NCBI GenBank assembly: GCA_002127295.1
Contig: NFUV01000001.1
Coordinates: forward strand, 1,674,001-1,738,000
Reading direction: 5' to 3'
DNA length: 64,000 bases
DNA from: Chitinophagaceae bacterium IBVUCB2
Lineage (GTDB): Bacteria > Bacteroidota > Bacteroidia > Chitinophagales > Chitinophagaceae
Positions 26,017 through 35,308 of this stretch are shown piece by piece. Below the pieces are notes generated by a model. That model was given only the letters and a program-made list of their open reading frames with translations. It did no database searches and was not told the origin of the DNA. Positions within the stretch are counted from its first letter, which is position 1. Every line of letters begins with the position of its first letter. The translations under genes were made by a program, and so were the position numbers.

Positions 26017-27597
26017 TCACTTAACACCCGGCTGAACAAGCTTCCAACCTGTTTTTGCTTTCTCAGCATCTACCATTTTCTTTACATCATCCAGTAGTTT
26101 CTTTGCATCATAAATAATTCCATCTTTAATGGTGTATTGCACACCACCTTTTCTTACTACTTCATTCTTATCATTCATAAAAATGGCGCCGGTTCCATAT
26201 AGATATTGAAAATTTTCTAATGGATTGGCATCCACAATTACAATGTCTGCCAGTTTGCCTGCTTCCACCGTTCCAATTTCTTTATCCATACCCAATGCCT
26301 GTGCACCATTGAGTGTGGCGCTGCGAATTACTTCTAATGGATGAAACCCCGCTTCCCGCAATAATTCCAATTCCCGCACATAGCCAAAACCATAGGTTTG
26401 ATAAATAAATCCATTGTCTGAACCCGCAGTTACTCTGCCGCCCCGGTTCTTATATTCATTTACAAATGTCATCCACAACCGGTAATTTTCTTTCCACGCA
26501 ATTTCCTGTTCGGTTCCCCAATTGAACCAATATGAACCATGCGACTCAGGGCTAGGCTCAAAAAATTTCCAGAGTGATGGTAATGTGTAATGCTCATGCC
26601 ACTCGGCTCTTCTTGCACGGTGCAGGTCTCGGTTGGCATCATAAATATTAAAAGTAGGATCAAGAGTAAAATCAAGGGCTAATAATTCATTCATCACTTT
26701 ATTCCAATGTTCACTATATGGTGCGGCAGCTTGCTTCCATAGTTTTCCGGCTTCTTCAAACCGATGTGATTCATTTGCATAATTATAATCAGCCGGATAG
26801 TTCTGTACAGTTCTGTCAGCAAATAATGCTTCCGGTAAACCATACCAATGTTCCATAGAAGTGAGACCTGCCTTAGCACTGTTCACCACATTCCATCTTG
26901 CTACCGACATTTGTGCATGATGACAGCAGGAACGAAGGCCGAGTTTTTTATTTTCCCGTAATGCTGCATCCATGATCTCCGGTGCTGCACCAAAAAATTT
27001 TATCCCGTCTGCTCCTTTCTTTGCATTTTCTCTTACCCATTCAATAGCGAGTTCAGGTGTAGTGAGTGGTTGTTTTGCGCCTGAACCAAAAGCCGTATAA
27101 GCCAATATGCGGGGAGCAGTAATTTTATTTTCCGCACTTAATCTTTTTTCATCCAATGTCCAGTCTAATCCATTACCAGCCGATGGCTCACGGATAGTAG
27201 TGATGCCATGGGCCATCCATAATTTAAAAACATATTCAGCAGGTGTACCTTGTCCGCTGCCGCCAATATGTCCATGCATATCTATAAAACCGGGCAGTGC
27301 ATACATACCCTCGCAATTCAATTCTTTACCGCCTTCTTTTAGTTTGGGCCTGTTCTTACTGGGTGGCATACCCGGACTACCAGCACTGGCTACCTGTACG
27401 ATGCGATTTTTTTCAATCACAATATCTACCGGACCAATCGGCGGCGCACCGTTACCATTTATTAATGTTACTCCACGAATGATGAGTTGTGCAAATTGAC
27501 CTTCCCCTTCTTTTTTTTCAGGGGCTTTGGGTATTTGTGCAAATAGGGAGATGGATAAAAATAATGCAGTAATAAAACTGAAGGTTTTGGCTGGCAT
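26017..27597 (-). CDS. Exported amidohydrolase-family protein
   Basis: A metal-dependent hydrolase of 526 residues, with a signal peptide (FITALFLSISLFAQ, about 8-21), so periplasmic. It has the composite beta-sandwich and barrel fold of imidazolonepropionase/dipeptidase-like amidohydrolases. The metal motif HGH is at 108-110 (GFIDMHGHIGG), later ligands are CCHHAQ and the Asp in TAGSDNGF, and the sandwich returns in GTVEAGKLADIVIVDANPLE. The substrate is not predictable. It follows the LytTR regulator gene by 86 bases on the same strand, without a visible terminator. Confidence 0.9.
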   Translation of the reverse strand: MPAKTFSFITALFLSISLFAQIPKAPEKKEGEGQFAQLIIRGVTLINGNGAPPIGPVDIVIEKNRIVQVASAGSPGMPPSKNRPKLKEGGKELNCEGMYALPGFIDMHGHIGGSGQGTPAEYVFKLWMAHGITTIREPSAGNGLDWTLDEKRLSAENKITAPRILAYTAFGSGAKQPLTTPELAIEWVRENAKKGADGIKFFGAAPEIMDAALRENKKLGLRSCCHHAQMSVARWNVVNSAKAGLTSMEHWYGLPEALFADRTVQNYPADYNYANESHRFEEAGKLWKQAAAPYSEHWNKVMNELLALDFTLDPTFNIYDANRDLHRARRAEWHEHYTLPSLWKFFEPSPESHGSYWFNWGTEQEIAWKENYRLWMTFVNEYKNRGGRVTAGSDNGFIYQTYGFGYVRELELLREAGFHPLEVIRSATLNGAQALGMDKEIGTVEAGKLADIVIVDANPLENFQYLYGTGAIFMNDKNEVVRKGGVQYTIKDGIIYDAKKLLDDVKKMVDAEKAKTGWKLVQPGVK

Positions 27598-27683
27598 GCG
27601 TCTACTGTTTTGTGAGGAACAAATTACAGTATTTTACATTGGCAGCAATTTCTATTGAAGGTTTTTGTTTTAGCTATTTACTT

Positions 27684-28436
27684 TCATGCCTCTGCCCATG
27701 ATCGAAAATGCGCCACCCTATCCCGGCTTATGATCATTTCATCTTGCTGCGTATTTCCTTTTACAGAAAGTTTTAGCCGGCTGTTATAATAGGGTTTCAC
27801 CTGTTGTATGGCATCTATATGTACAATAAAGCTGCGGTTAAAGCGAAAGAAATGTTGCGGATTCAATACATCTTCCAGTTGCTCCATCGTATAATCTACT
27901 ACATATCGGTTGCCTTCCTTATCTACCAAATGAACGATTTTATTATCTGCCTGGAAAAAAGCTATGACACCGGTTTCTAAAAAAAACAGTCGTTGCCCTA
28001 CCTTTCCTAAAAAACGTTTTTTGTATTGCTCTGCAGTAAGTGCAGGAGCCAGTTGCCGAAAGTCAACAGTATTGAAAGTGCCTTCTAATGATTTTAATTT
28101 ATTGATAGCCGCTGCCAATGCTTCCAGGGTAACCGGTTTTAAAATATAATCGATACTAAACAGTTTAAATGCTTCCAACGCATACTGATCGTAAGCCGTA
28201 GTAAATATGATCGGCTTATTATAATTAACCTGCTTAAAAATTTCAAAACTTGGCCCGTCGGATAAATGAATATCCAGCAACAATAAATCCGGGTGCGGAT
28301 GCAGTTTAAAGTATTGAACCGTCTCCTCAATGCTTTCCAAACAGGCAACTACTTCTGCATCTTTATCATATTCCTTTAAGATGGTTTGAAGCCTTTCGGC
28401 CGCCAGTTTTTCGTCTTCCACGATTATTACTTTCAT
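27684..28436 (-). CDS. LytTR-family response regulator
   Basis: A 250-residue transcription factor: receiver domain (1-120; acidic VEDE, phosphoacceptor Asp55 in LLLLDIHLSD, Lys in YILKPV), then a LytTR DNA-binding domain (about 145-250; FLGKVGQRLFFLE, YTMEQLEDVLNP, FFRFNRSFIVHIDAIQQV). It is the partner of the kinase gene 5 bases upstream (28442-29482). Targets are unknown. LytTR regulators often control neighbouring exported proteins; the adjacent amidohydrolase and fasciclin genes are candidates by position only. Confidence 0.95.
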   Translation of the reverse strand: MKVIIVEDEKLAAERLQTILKEYDKDAEVVACLESIEETVQYFKLHPHPDLLLLDIHLSDGPSFEIFKQVNYNKPIIFTTAYDQYALEAFKLFSIDYILKPVTLEALAAAINKLKSLEGTFNTVDFRQLAPALTAEQYKKRFLGKVGQRLFFLETGVIAFFQADNKIVHLVDKEGNRYVVDYTMEQLEDVLNPQHFFRFNRSFIVHIDAIQQVKPYYNSRLKLSVKGNTQQDEMIISRDRVAHFRSWAEA

Positions 28437-28441
28437 CTGTA

Positions 28442-29482
28442 TCAGTTTAAATTGAGCAAGGGCAGACTTACTTCAAATTCTGTGGCTGTTTTTTTAATAT
28501 CGATATCTCTTCCGCTGATAAGCTCATACCGCTTTTTAATATTTTGTAAGCCGATCCTGGTAGACGGCTCCACCATTTGGCGGGGCTGCAGGTTATTTTT
28601 TATTACCAGTGTTTGACTGCCATTGGCATGTATATCTATATACAAAGGCTTATTCCTGCTTACAATGTTGTGCTTGATTGCATTTTCAATCACCATTTGT
28701 AAGGCGGCTGGTACCACATGCCATGTTTTATAATGCTCCGGTATGTTAATAGAAATAACAAGGCCTTCATCAAATCTCTTTTGTAAAAGAAAAAGATAAG
28801 GCCTGATAAATTCCAGCTCTGATCTTAGCTCTACCAATTCTTTATCCTGGTTACTTAAAATATAACGGTACACTTTTGAAAACTCTTCGATGAAATGATT
28901 CGCTTCGGGGTTATTTTTTATTACCATCCCGGATAATACATTCAGATTATTGAACAGGAAATGCGGATTCACCTGGCTTTTTACCAATTGCACCTGTGCC
29001 TGTGCCGTTTTTTTTCGAAGGTCTTCCACCTCCATCCAATGCCTTTTATACTCCCGGAAAAAAAACAATATTGCATTAAGCAGATGAAAGAAAAGATTGA
29101 TCAGGCTCGCATAAATAATATTTAGTTTTAAGGGGTTGCTGTTTTGCTCCCAGGTATAACCATGAAGAATATTGCCAACAAAAAAAACTACCAGTAAGGC
29201 TGAAAGAGGAGCTACTACATTTCCTGCCAGGAAAAAGAAAGCTAAAAAACGGATCTTACTTTTTTGTGTTAGAAATTTCCTTTTAAAATAAGGTTTAATA
29301 AGCCTGTTGCCTTCCCATGTTAAAAAAGTAATACCAACAATAGTTAACAGCGCATAATACCATTCAATTTCAATATTGAAATAATAATACACATCACACA
29401 ACACTGTATTTAAAAAAGTGTATGCAGATAGAATGGCAATAAAGAGGTAACGGTATTTGTGGTTAAATAACATATTGCCCAT
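28442..29482 (-). CDS. LytS-like sensor histidine kinase (His_kinase family)
   Basis: A 346-residue inner-membrane kinase with four predicted transmembrane helices (about 12-34, 41-56, 78-105, 122-142). The cytoplasmic His_kinase domain starts with SQVNPHFLFNNLN (His174). The ATPase domain shows MVIENAIKHN and a shortened G-box region (GLQNIKKRYEL), as usual for this family. There is no periplasmic sensor domain, so sensing must be in the membrane. It forms a two-gene operon with the LytTR regulator. A hairpin separates it from the fasciclin gene upstream. Confidence 0.93.
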   Translation of the reverse strand: MGNMLFNHKYRYLFIAILSAYTFLNTVLCDVYYYFNIEIEWYYALLTIVGITFLTWEGNRLIKPYFKRKFLTQKSKIRFLAFFFLAGNVVAPLSALLVVFFVGNILHGYTWEQNSNPLKLNIIYASLINLFFHLLNAILFFFREYKRHWMEVEDLRKKTAQAQVQLVKSQVNPHFLFNNLNVLSGMVIKNNPEANHFIEEFSKVYRYILSNQDKELVELRSELEFIRPYLFLLQKRFDEGLVISINIPEHYKTWHVVPAALQMVIENAIKHNIVSRNKPLYIDIHANGSQTLVIKNNLQPRQMVEPSTRIGLQNIKKRYELISGRDIDIKKTATEFEVSLPLLNLN

Positions 29483-29487
29483 ATTTA

Positions 29488-29524
29488 ATCAGTCCTGCCC
29501 GTTTAAATAACGAACAGGACTGAT
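29488..29524 (-). terminator. Hairpin between fasciclin and LytS genes
   Basis: A 10-bp perfect stem (29488-29497 with 29515-29524), extended inside by 4 bp (29500-29503 with 29509-29512) across a 2/2 internal loop. On the minus strand it follows the fasciclin stop and ends 5 bases before the LytS start codon. There is no real U-run, so it may be a weak terminator, a processing site, or a structure affecting LytS translation. Confidence 0.5.
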
Positions 29525-29552
29525 AATGGTTTTCCATAATAGGGGTAATTTT

Positions 29553-30569
29553 TTATGGAAGGATCACCCGGTCAATAACATGTACAACTCCATTGGTTTG
29601 TACCAGGTTAACACCGGTAATTTTTGGCCAGTTTGCAGCCGTAGCTCCGTTTCCGGCACCATATACTGCAGGTCCGGTCAAATTAATGGTCAATGTTTTA
29701 GTAGCATCTGTTGCAGTAAGCAGGCTATTAACCGTACCTGCGGAAAGGTCTGAAGAAAACACTCTTGCACCTACTGCATGATGAAGTAATATACTTTGTA
29801 AAGTTGCAACCGGAACCGCATCCAATGATGCATCAGTAGCAAAACCGCTGGTAGCAAAAGCGGCGTTTGTTGGCGCAAAAACGGTAAATGGACCTGCGCC
29901 ACTTAATGCAGCTGCAATATCAGCACCACCATTATTTTTTACCCGGTTAATTGCATATAATAATCTTGAAAAATTTGGATTAGCAGCAACAGCTCCTGTA
30001 ATTGTAACAGCAGGTGGCACCAATACTCTATTAATTACATGAATGATACCATTGCTGGCAGCAACATCAGCCTGCACTACCTCAACTCCATTTATATAAG
30101 CTTTGCCACCATTTATTTTTGCATATAGTGTAGGTCCTGCTCCGGCAGTTGCATACGTTGGAGAGGATATTCCAGCTGTAGTAATTGCACTGGCTGGTAC
30201 TCTTGAAGTAAGTACATGATAGTTCAATACTGCTCTTAACAGATCTAAATTGGCACCGGTTAACGCATTTATTTTTGCTTCTGTATCCAGGTCGGGTACA
30301 CCATCACCGGTAATGTCTAACAGGCGAAACGCATCATCATTGGGAGCAAATACAGTTAAGTTGGCTGTTGTTCCCAATAAACCAGCATATCCAGCTTTTA
30401 CTACGGCTGCTTCAAGCAATGTAAAATTGGCGCCATCCACTACAGTTTCCGTAATCGTTTTTGGCTGAGGAGTTGTGTCATCATCATCTTTATCACAACT
30501 GGTAATAAAGAGAGGTAAGCTTAAGGCCAGTAAAAGACCCGCTTTCTTAAAAAATTGATTTGGTTTCAT
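29553..30569 (-). CDS. Fasciclin (FAS1) repeat lipoprotein
   Basis: A 338-residue predicted lipoprotein (lipobox FITSC, Cys25) with two FAS1 domains (about 40-190 and 195-338). Each has the FAS1 H1 motif (NLTVFAPNDDAF; PFTVFAPTNAAF), a mid-domain YHV or HHA motif and the H2 motif (GIIHVINRVLVPP; GVVHVIDRVILP). FAS1 proteins act in adhesion or polymer binding at the cell surface. The Asp-rich stretch after the lipid-bearing Cys (DKDDDD) may promote surface export, as described for some Bacteroidota lipoproteins. No strong promoter box was found. Confidence 0.93.
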   Translation of the reverse strand: MKPNQFFKKAGLLLALSLPLFITSCDKDDDDTTPQPKTITETVVDGANFTLLEAAVVKAGYAGLLGTTANLTVFAPNDDAFRLLDITGDGVPDLDTEAKINALTGANLDLLRAVLNYHVLTSRVPASAITTAGISSPTYATAGAGPTLYAKINGGKAYINGVEVVQADVAASNGIIHVINRVLVPPAVTITGAVAANPNFSRLLYAINRVKNNGGADIAAALSGAGPFTVFAPTNAAFATSGFATDASLDAVPVATLQSILLHHAVGARVFSSDLSAGTVNSLLTATDATKTLTINLTGPAVYGAGNGATAANWPKITGVNLVQTNGVVHVIDRVILP

Positions 30570-30697
30570 AATTGATTAATTTTTGTTTAATGGAATAACA
30601 AAACCAAAACAACAGGGATGTGCAGAAGAGAACGAATGACCGGCTTGGTGGAGTGAATTGTAGTTTAAAAGGAGTGAATCGTGTTTAAGTACCTGCC

Positions 30698-30730
30698 AAA
30701 AAAATGCCTGTTCTTTTGCAAAAACAGGCA
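30698..30730 (-). terminator. Intrinsic terminator after cysS
   Basis: Read on the minus strand: an 8-bp stem (30723-30730 with 30705-30712), a 10-base loop, then seven T residues (30704-30698). It starts about 22 bases past the cysS stop. Confidence 0.9.
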
Positions 30731-30752
30731 ATCAGGTAAAATAAAATAATTG

Positions 30753-32246
30753 CTATTCGATATTCCAACTCATGTCACCACTCTTCTCATCCTTCAACGT
30801 AATTCCTAATTCGGCAAGCTGGTTTCTTATTTTATCAGAGGTAGCAAAATCTTTTTTTGTTTTGGCTTCTTTCCGAATATCGATCAGTAACTGCATCACT
30901 CCCTGCAACCTGGTATTATCTGCTTCGTTAAAAGGCTTTAATCCAAACACATCTTCCAGGTAGCTTTTAAATTTTGTTTGCAGCAATGTCAGTGTTTCGT
31001 ATGATATTGCCGACAAAGAAATCGTTTTATCTTTTATTGAATTGATAACAGGTACTAACTCAAACATACTGGCCAATACTCTTGCAGTATTAAAGTCATC
31101 ATTCATATGTTCGTCAAACTCCGCAACCAGACCTCTTACTTTTTCATCAAGTTCTGCATTGATGGGTTCATCCCGCTGCTCATAGCTCATCGCTTGCAGC
31201 TTTTCGTAAGCTTCCCATAATCTTTTTAATCCCCTTTCTGCTGCCTGCAATGCTTCGTTACTAAAATCCAATGTACTCCGATAATGTGTTTGCAACATAA
31301 AGAACCGAACATTCATAGGCGAATAGGCTTTTTCCAATAATGGATGAGAGCCGCTGAATAATTCTTCCGGTAAAAATCCATTGCCTGCACTCTTACTCAT
31401 CCGTACGCCATTTACCGTAAGCATATTGGTATGCATCCAGTATTTAACGGGTGATACTTTGTAGCAGGCTTGAGATTGTGCAATTTCATTGGTATGATGC
31501 GTAGCAGCCAGGTCCATTCCGCCACCATGTATATCAAATTGTTTTCCTAAATATTTTTCACTCATGGCCGAACATTCAATATGCCAGCCGGGGAAACCCA
31601 TGCCCCATGGAGAAGGCCATTGCATTAAATGTTCGGGACCAGCTTTTATCCATAGTGCAAAGTCTAATCGTCCTTTTTTTTCATCCTGTCCGCCAAGTTC
31701 TCTTGTTCCTTCTAATAAGTCTTCCAATTTTCTATTGGTCAATATGCCGTAAGGTTTTTCTTTATTATATTTTTCTACATCAAAGTACACCGTACCGTCA
31801 ACAACATAAGCGTAACCATTATCAATGATCTGCTGCGCCATTTTTATTTGTTCAGTGATATGGCCGGTGGCCGTAGGTTCAATCGTTGGCGGTAATGTGT
31901 TGAATAGTTCCATTACTTTATGAAATCCTACGGTGTAACGTTGTACAATTTCCATCGGCTCCAATTGTTCCAGTCTTGCTTTTTTGGAAAATTTATCATC
32001 GCCTTCATCCCGGTCGCCTTCCAAGTGGCCGGCATCAGTTATGTTTCGTACATACCTTACTTTATACCCAACATATTTCAGGTAGCGGTATATAATATCG
32101 AATGAAATAAAAGTGCGGCAATTACCGAGATGCACATCACTATAAACTGTAGGGCCGCAAACATATAAACCAACATGGTTGGGTGTTAGCGGTTCAAAGG
32201 GCTCTTTTGTTCTGGAAAGAGTATTATATATCTTCAATTCACTCAT
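30753..32246 (-). CDS. cysS: Cysteinyl-tRNA synthetase
   Basis: Class I synthetase that charges tRNA-Cys. The 497-residue length is usual. Visible: zinc-ligand Cys30 in LYVCGPTVY, the HIGH-type motif HLGN (39-42), GWHIECSAM with further zinc ligands, and RMSKSAGN as the KMSKS loop. The C-terminal anticodon-binding part includes KDFATSDKIRNQLAELGI. It is flanked by its own promoter and terminator, so it is probably a single-gene unit. Confidence 0.98.
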   Translation of the reverse strand: MSELKIYNTLSRTKEPFEPLTPNHVGLYVCGPTVYSDVHLGNCRTFISFDIIYRYLKYVGYKVRYVRNITDAGHLEGDRDEGDDKFSKKARLEQLEPMEIVQRYTVGFHKVMELFNTLPPTIEPTATGHITEQIKMAQQIIDNGYAYVVDGTVYFDVEKYNKEKPYGILTNRKLEDLLEGTRELGGQDEKKGRLDFALWIKAGPEHLMQWPSPWGMGFPGWHIECSAMSEKYLGKQFDIHGGGMDLAATHHTNEIAQSQACYKVSPVKYWMHTNMLTVNGVRMSKSAGNGFLPEELFSGSHPLLEKAYSPMNVRFFMLQTHYRSTLDFSNEALQAAERGLKRLWEAYEKLQAMSYEQRDEPINAELDEKVRGLVAEFDEHMNDDFNTARVLASMFELVPVINSIKDKTISLSAISYETLTLLQTKFKSYLEDVFGLKPFNEADNTRLQGVMQLLIDIRKEAKTKKDFATSDKIRNQLAELGITLKDEKSGDMSWNIE

Positions 32247-32286
32247 AAAACTGATTGGGAAAATAATTGGAATGTTATCAGCAGGG

Positions 32287-32319
32287 CAAAAGTAGTAATA
32301 ATGCCGTCAACAGGGGCAA
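32287..32319 (-). promoter_or_regulatory. Promoter of cysS
   Basis: On the minus strand, TTG (32319-32317), a 22-base spacer and TACTTTTG (32294-32287) match the Bacteroidota promoter at both boxes. The leader to the ATG at 32246 would be about 35 bases. Confidence 0.7.
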
Positions 32320-32378
32320 TAGCAACAACAGGAAAGAAATGAATAGGTCTGCATCATTTCAAAGATATGAGTTCAGGT

Positions 32379-33497
32379 TTACTTTTTCAACTCCACGTCC
32401 GCCACTATCATGTAGTGGTCAGAATATCTTTTTACAATACGATTGAACTGATGAATCTTAAAATGCTTATCGGCAAAAATATAATCAATACGAAGTGTGG
32501 GTGACAAAGATGAAAAAGTACGGCCAATGCCAAACCCCTTTTTTAAAAATGCATCCTGCATGCTCCCCCGCACCGTTGCATACGTGTAGGAATTAGGTAC
32601 ATCATTCAGATCGGCACAAAACAAAACCGGATGGGGACTGTCGCCAACCACTTTATTTACCACATCAGCCTGCAGGCTGCGGTTGGTAAATCCACGTTTA
32701 ATTTTCGACAATATATTTCTCGAATTTTCTACCATGCTGTCTTCCCCACTTTTTATTTTACCAATGCGATCATAATCTCTTTTGCCAAGTTGCAGTGATT
32801 GCAGGTGGGTTGTATAAATGCGGATAGTATCTTTTCCCAATTTAATATCAGCATGTATGAGTGCATCCGGTAAACTGGGCCTTGGATAACGGATTTTACC
32901 GCTGTCAACAATCGGGTAGCGGGAAAAAATAATAGAACTGTAAAAATGATTGTCGCCATCCGTATCAAAAGAAAAATAGAAATGCGGATAACCTAAGTCC
33001 TGAACCGCTTTTATATTATCGTAGTAAGCCGAGTCAATGGATGTATGAAATTCCTGTAAACAAAGCACATCTGCATTTTGCTCACGGAGCAAGTCCAGCA
33101 TTTTTACTCTTGTCTGGCTTCCTTTATTCGTATTTCGCTTTAGCTCAATAAACCGGGCCACATTCCAGCTAACTACCCGAAGTGTTCCCTTTTCTTTTTT
33201 TACGTTAAAAGAAGTGGGTGCATGAAAAGCCAGAAACACACTAATGCTTTTAAAACCCACTAACATTGCTACAACAGATATAAGTGCCAATTTCGGTTTT
33301 AATACCATCAGCCAGGCAATAGCAAATGCAATAACTCCCACTAATAAAAAAGGAAAAGCCAGGCTTAAAAAAGAAATAAACCACCATTTCCCGGGATTGA
33401 GAGATGAGGCCAGACAAGCCAGCAGAAAGAAAATTACAACGGCTATGTTAGTATAGATAAAAAAACGCCTGGTAAAGACTGCGAACTTATTGGCCAT
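32379..33497 (-). CDS. Membrane-anchored endonuclease/exonuclease/phosphatase family protein
   Basis: A 372-residue protein with three N-terminal transmembrane helices (about 14-31, 37-63, 69-91) and a C-terminal EEP domain of the DNase I/Mg-dependent phosphodiesterase fold. Active-site motifs are VSWNV (109-113), LCLQEF, CADLNDVP, RIDYIFAD and the final SDHYMIV. The substrate may be a nucleic acid, a phospholipid or another phosphodiester, and cannot be told. It lies 124 bases downstream of the two rhomboid genes; I recall this neighbourhood as common in Bacteroidota, but did not check it. Confidence 0.9.
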   Translation of the reverse strand: MANKFAVFTRRFFIYTNIAVVIFFLLACLASSLNPGKWWFISFLSLAFPFLLVGVIAFAIAWLMVLKPKLALISVVAMLVGFKSISVFLAFHAPTSFNVKKEKGTLRVVSWNVARFIELKRNTNKGSQTRVKMLDLLREQNADVLCLQEFHTSIDSAYYDNIKAVQDLGYPHFYFSFDTDGDNHFYSSIIFSRYPIVDSGKIRYPRPSLPDALIHADIKLGKDTIRIYTTHLQSLQLGKRDYDRIGKIKSGEDSMVENSRNILSKIKRGFTNRSLQADVVNKVVGDSPHPVLFCADLNDVPNSYTYATVRGSMQDAFLKKGFGIGRTFSSLSPTLRIDYIFADKHFKIHQFNRIVKRYSDHYMIVADVELKK

Positions 33498-33621
33498 TGA
33501 TGCAATTTAAGAAAAAGAGAAGAATAGCCATCCTTAGAACCCGGGTTTTTGACAACAGGTAGATTTCAATTGGTGAAAAGCAATAGACGATAAAGGGGTA
33601 ACAATATACTGACTCCTAATC

Positions 33622-34554
33622 TTATTCGTTTACTTCATCTTCGCTGGCTCTTCGCAATAGATCTTTCTCTTCTTCTGAAAGTTGGTCGTAACCTTGCTGA
33701 TGAATTTTATCCAGGACTTCATCGATCCGCTGTGCTGTTACGTTCGGAGTTTTAATGTAAGGGGCCGATGTTGATTTATAAAAGAGTTCTTCTTTAAGAT
33801 TCTTATTCTTGCTTTGCTTGTTTGGATTAAAAACATTCCCGAACCACTCAAAGAAATTACTCATCCAGTTGCTCCAGTCATAGCCCCGGCGCAGGAAGAA
33901 TATAAATAAGAATCCTGTTAGTGCACCGGCTATATTAATAATAATATTTATGGTATCGCTAAAAGAAATAGTAAGCAAACTGGTAACCACATAAAAAGCC
34001 GTTAAACCCCACAATGGTATACCACCGCCTAAAAGAGGAAAAATTTTGTAGCCCGGGGCAATCAACGTAATTGTAATTGCAATGGCCATCACACCTGCCG
34101 AAGCTCCCATGGTTGTTGCAAAAGGAAGTTGTTCCTTTAATGAAGGCATCAGGTTAGAAGCTAATAGAAATGCTGTTGCACCTCCTAAAGCGCCGTAAAT
34201 AAATACAGGAATAATTTTTTTATTGCCGGTAATATCCTGCATGATATAGCCGAAAGCCCAGAGCCAGATCATATTGGTGAAAACCTTCCAAACATTATCA
34301 TGCACAAACATGTGAGTGATGATAGTCCATGGTTTACTCAACAACTTGTCTATATCTGCGGGAAGAATAAATAATCCCAGTACATTCTTATTAAAAAACG
34401 GAAGTGCCAGATCTTGTTGGTAAGTGAAATAAGAAACCGCCTTCATAAAAGCAAGCCCAACATACACAATAAGACAGATGGCGATCAGCATCATCAATGC
34501 ATTATCACTTTGTCCCAGCGTTATTTTTTGTTTGTATTTCTTTTCTGAGTACAT
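33622..34554 (-). CDS. Rhomboid-fold membrane protein, probable pseudoprotease
   Basis: A 310-residue rhomboid-family protein with about six or seven membrane helices and an ~85-residue soluble C-terminal tail. Ser152 in MGASAG sits at the nucleophile position. By alignment with its neighbour, the catalytic His of the last core helix is Asn207 (INIAGALTG against AHLGGALTG). The oxyanion-side HxxxN is Lys90-x3-Asn94. With the dyad broken, proteolysis is unlikely unless another residue substitutes. The tail is acidic and ends in DLLRRASEDEVNE. It is 63 bases downstream of the intact rhomboid gene, on the same strand, so the two may form a functional pair. Confidence 0.85.
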   Translation of the reverse strand: MYSEKKYKQKITLGQSDNALMMLIAICLIVYVGLAFMKAVSYFTYQQDLALPFFNKNVLGLFILPADIDKLLSKPWTIITHMFVHDNVWKVFTNMIWLWAFGYIMQDITGNKKIIPVFIYGALGGATAFLLASNLMPSLKEQLPFATTMGASAGVMAIAITITLIAPGYKIFPLLGGGIPLWGLTAFYVVTSLLTISFSDTINIIINIAGALTGFLFIFFLRRGYDWSNWMSNFFEWFGNVFNPNKQSKNKNLKEELFYKSTSAPYIKTPNVTAQRIDEVLDKIHQQGYDQLSEEEKDLLRRASEDEVNE

Positions 34555-34617
34555 CAGGCAGGTAGTGAATGAAATGAATTGTAAAGGTCGTTTTATTTTG
34601 ACTCTTTTATTCTCTTT

Positions 34618-35292
34618 TTAATATAACGTCTTCCGGTTGGTTTTGTTCCAGATAAATACAATTATAAAGCCTGTCAGGGCACCTCCAAGATGAGCAAAGT
34701 GGGCAATATTATCTCCTGATAAGTTTCCAAAGCCTCCAAAAAGGTCTAAAGCTATATACACCAATACCAGCCATTTTGCCTTGATTGGAATAGGAATGGG
34801 TATTATCATCAGCTCGGTATTAGGAAAGAGGTAGGCAAAAGCTATAAAAATACCCATAACTGCACCGGAGGCGCCAACCGCCGGGGCATTTCCCCCCATT
34901 ATAGATTGCATGGCAAGATGCGCTATTGCAGCCCCTACACCACAAGCCAGGTAAAAAAACAAAAATCGTTTTGCGCCCCAGACATTTTCTAATATTCTGC
35001 CAAACATGTATAATGCAAACATGTTAAACAGGATATGAAAAAAGACAATATTATAATTAAGAACTGTACCCGAGTATGACGCATGTGCAAACATGTGAGT
35101 AGCTATCTGGTAGGGATTGAAGTCCGGATCTCCTACAGGATACAATGCAATTTTACTGGTAAGCCACATGGTTAGCTGCCCATCAGATGTGTCATAAATC
35201 AACTGTGCTACCCAAACAAGCACATTAATAATAATAAGATTTTTTACTATAGGCGGAAATCTGTCTACACGGGTTGGTCGAAAATTACTCAT
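34618..35292 (-). CDS. Rhomboid-family intramembrane serine protease
   Basis: A 224-residue inner-membrane protease with the six-helix rhomboid core. The catalytic set is complete: HxxxN as His86 and Asn90 (FFHILFN), Ser142 in GASGAVMG and His201 in HFAHLGGALTG. It cleaves membrane-anchored substrates inside or near the bilayer; none can be named here. It lies 16 bases after an exported-protein gene and 63 before a second, catalytically degraded rhomboid. An exact -7 box lies just before the start codon. Confidence 0.94.
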   Translation of the reverse strand: MSNFRPTRVDRFPPIVKNLIIINVLVWVAQLIYDTSDGQLTMWLTSKIALYPVGDPDFNPYQIATHMFAHASYSGTVLNYNIVFFHILFNMFALYMFGRILENVWGAKRFLFFYLACGVGAAIAHLAMQSIMGGNAPAVGASGAVMGIFIAFAYLFPNTELMIIPIPIPIKAKWLVLVYIALDLFGGFGNLSGDNIAHFAHLGGALTGFIIVFIWNKTNRKTLY

Positions 35293-35296
35293 GGGG

Positions 35297-35304
35297 CAAA
35301 AATA
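35297..35304 (-). promoter_or_regulatory. Candidate -7 box next to the rhomboid start
   Basis: TATTTTTG on the minus strand fits TAnnTTTG, in the 16-base gap before the rhomboid ATG at 35292. If used, transcription would begin about at the start codon, giving a leaderless message. No TTG is seen 17-23 bases upstream, so chance is a real alternative. Confidence 0.3.
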
Positions 35305-35308
35305 GGAT

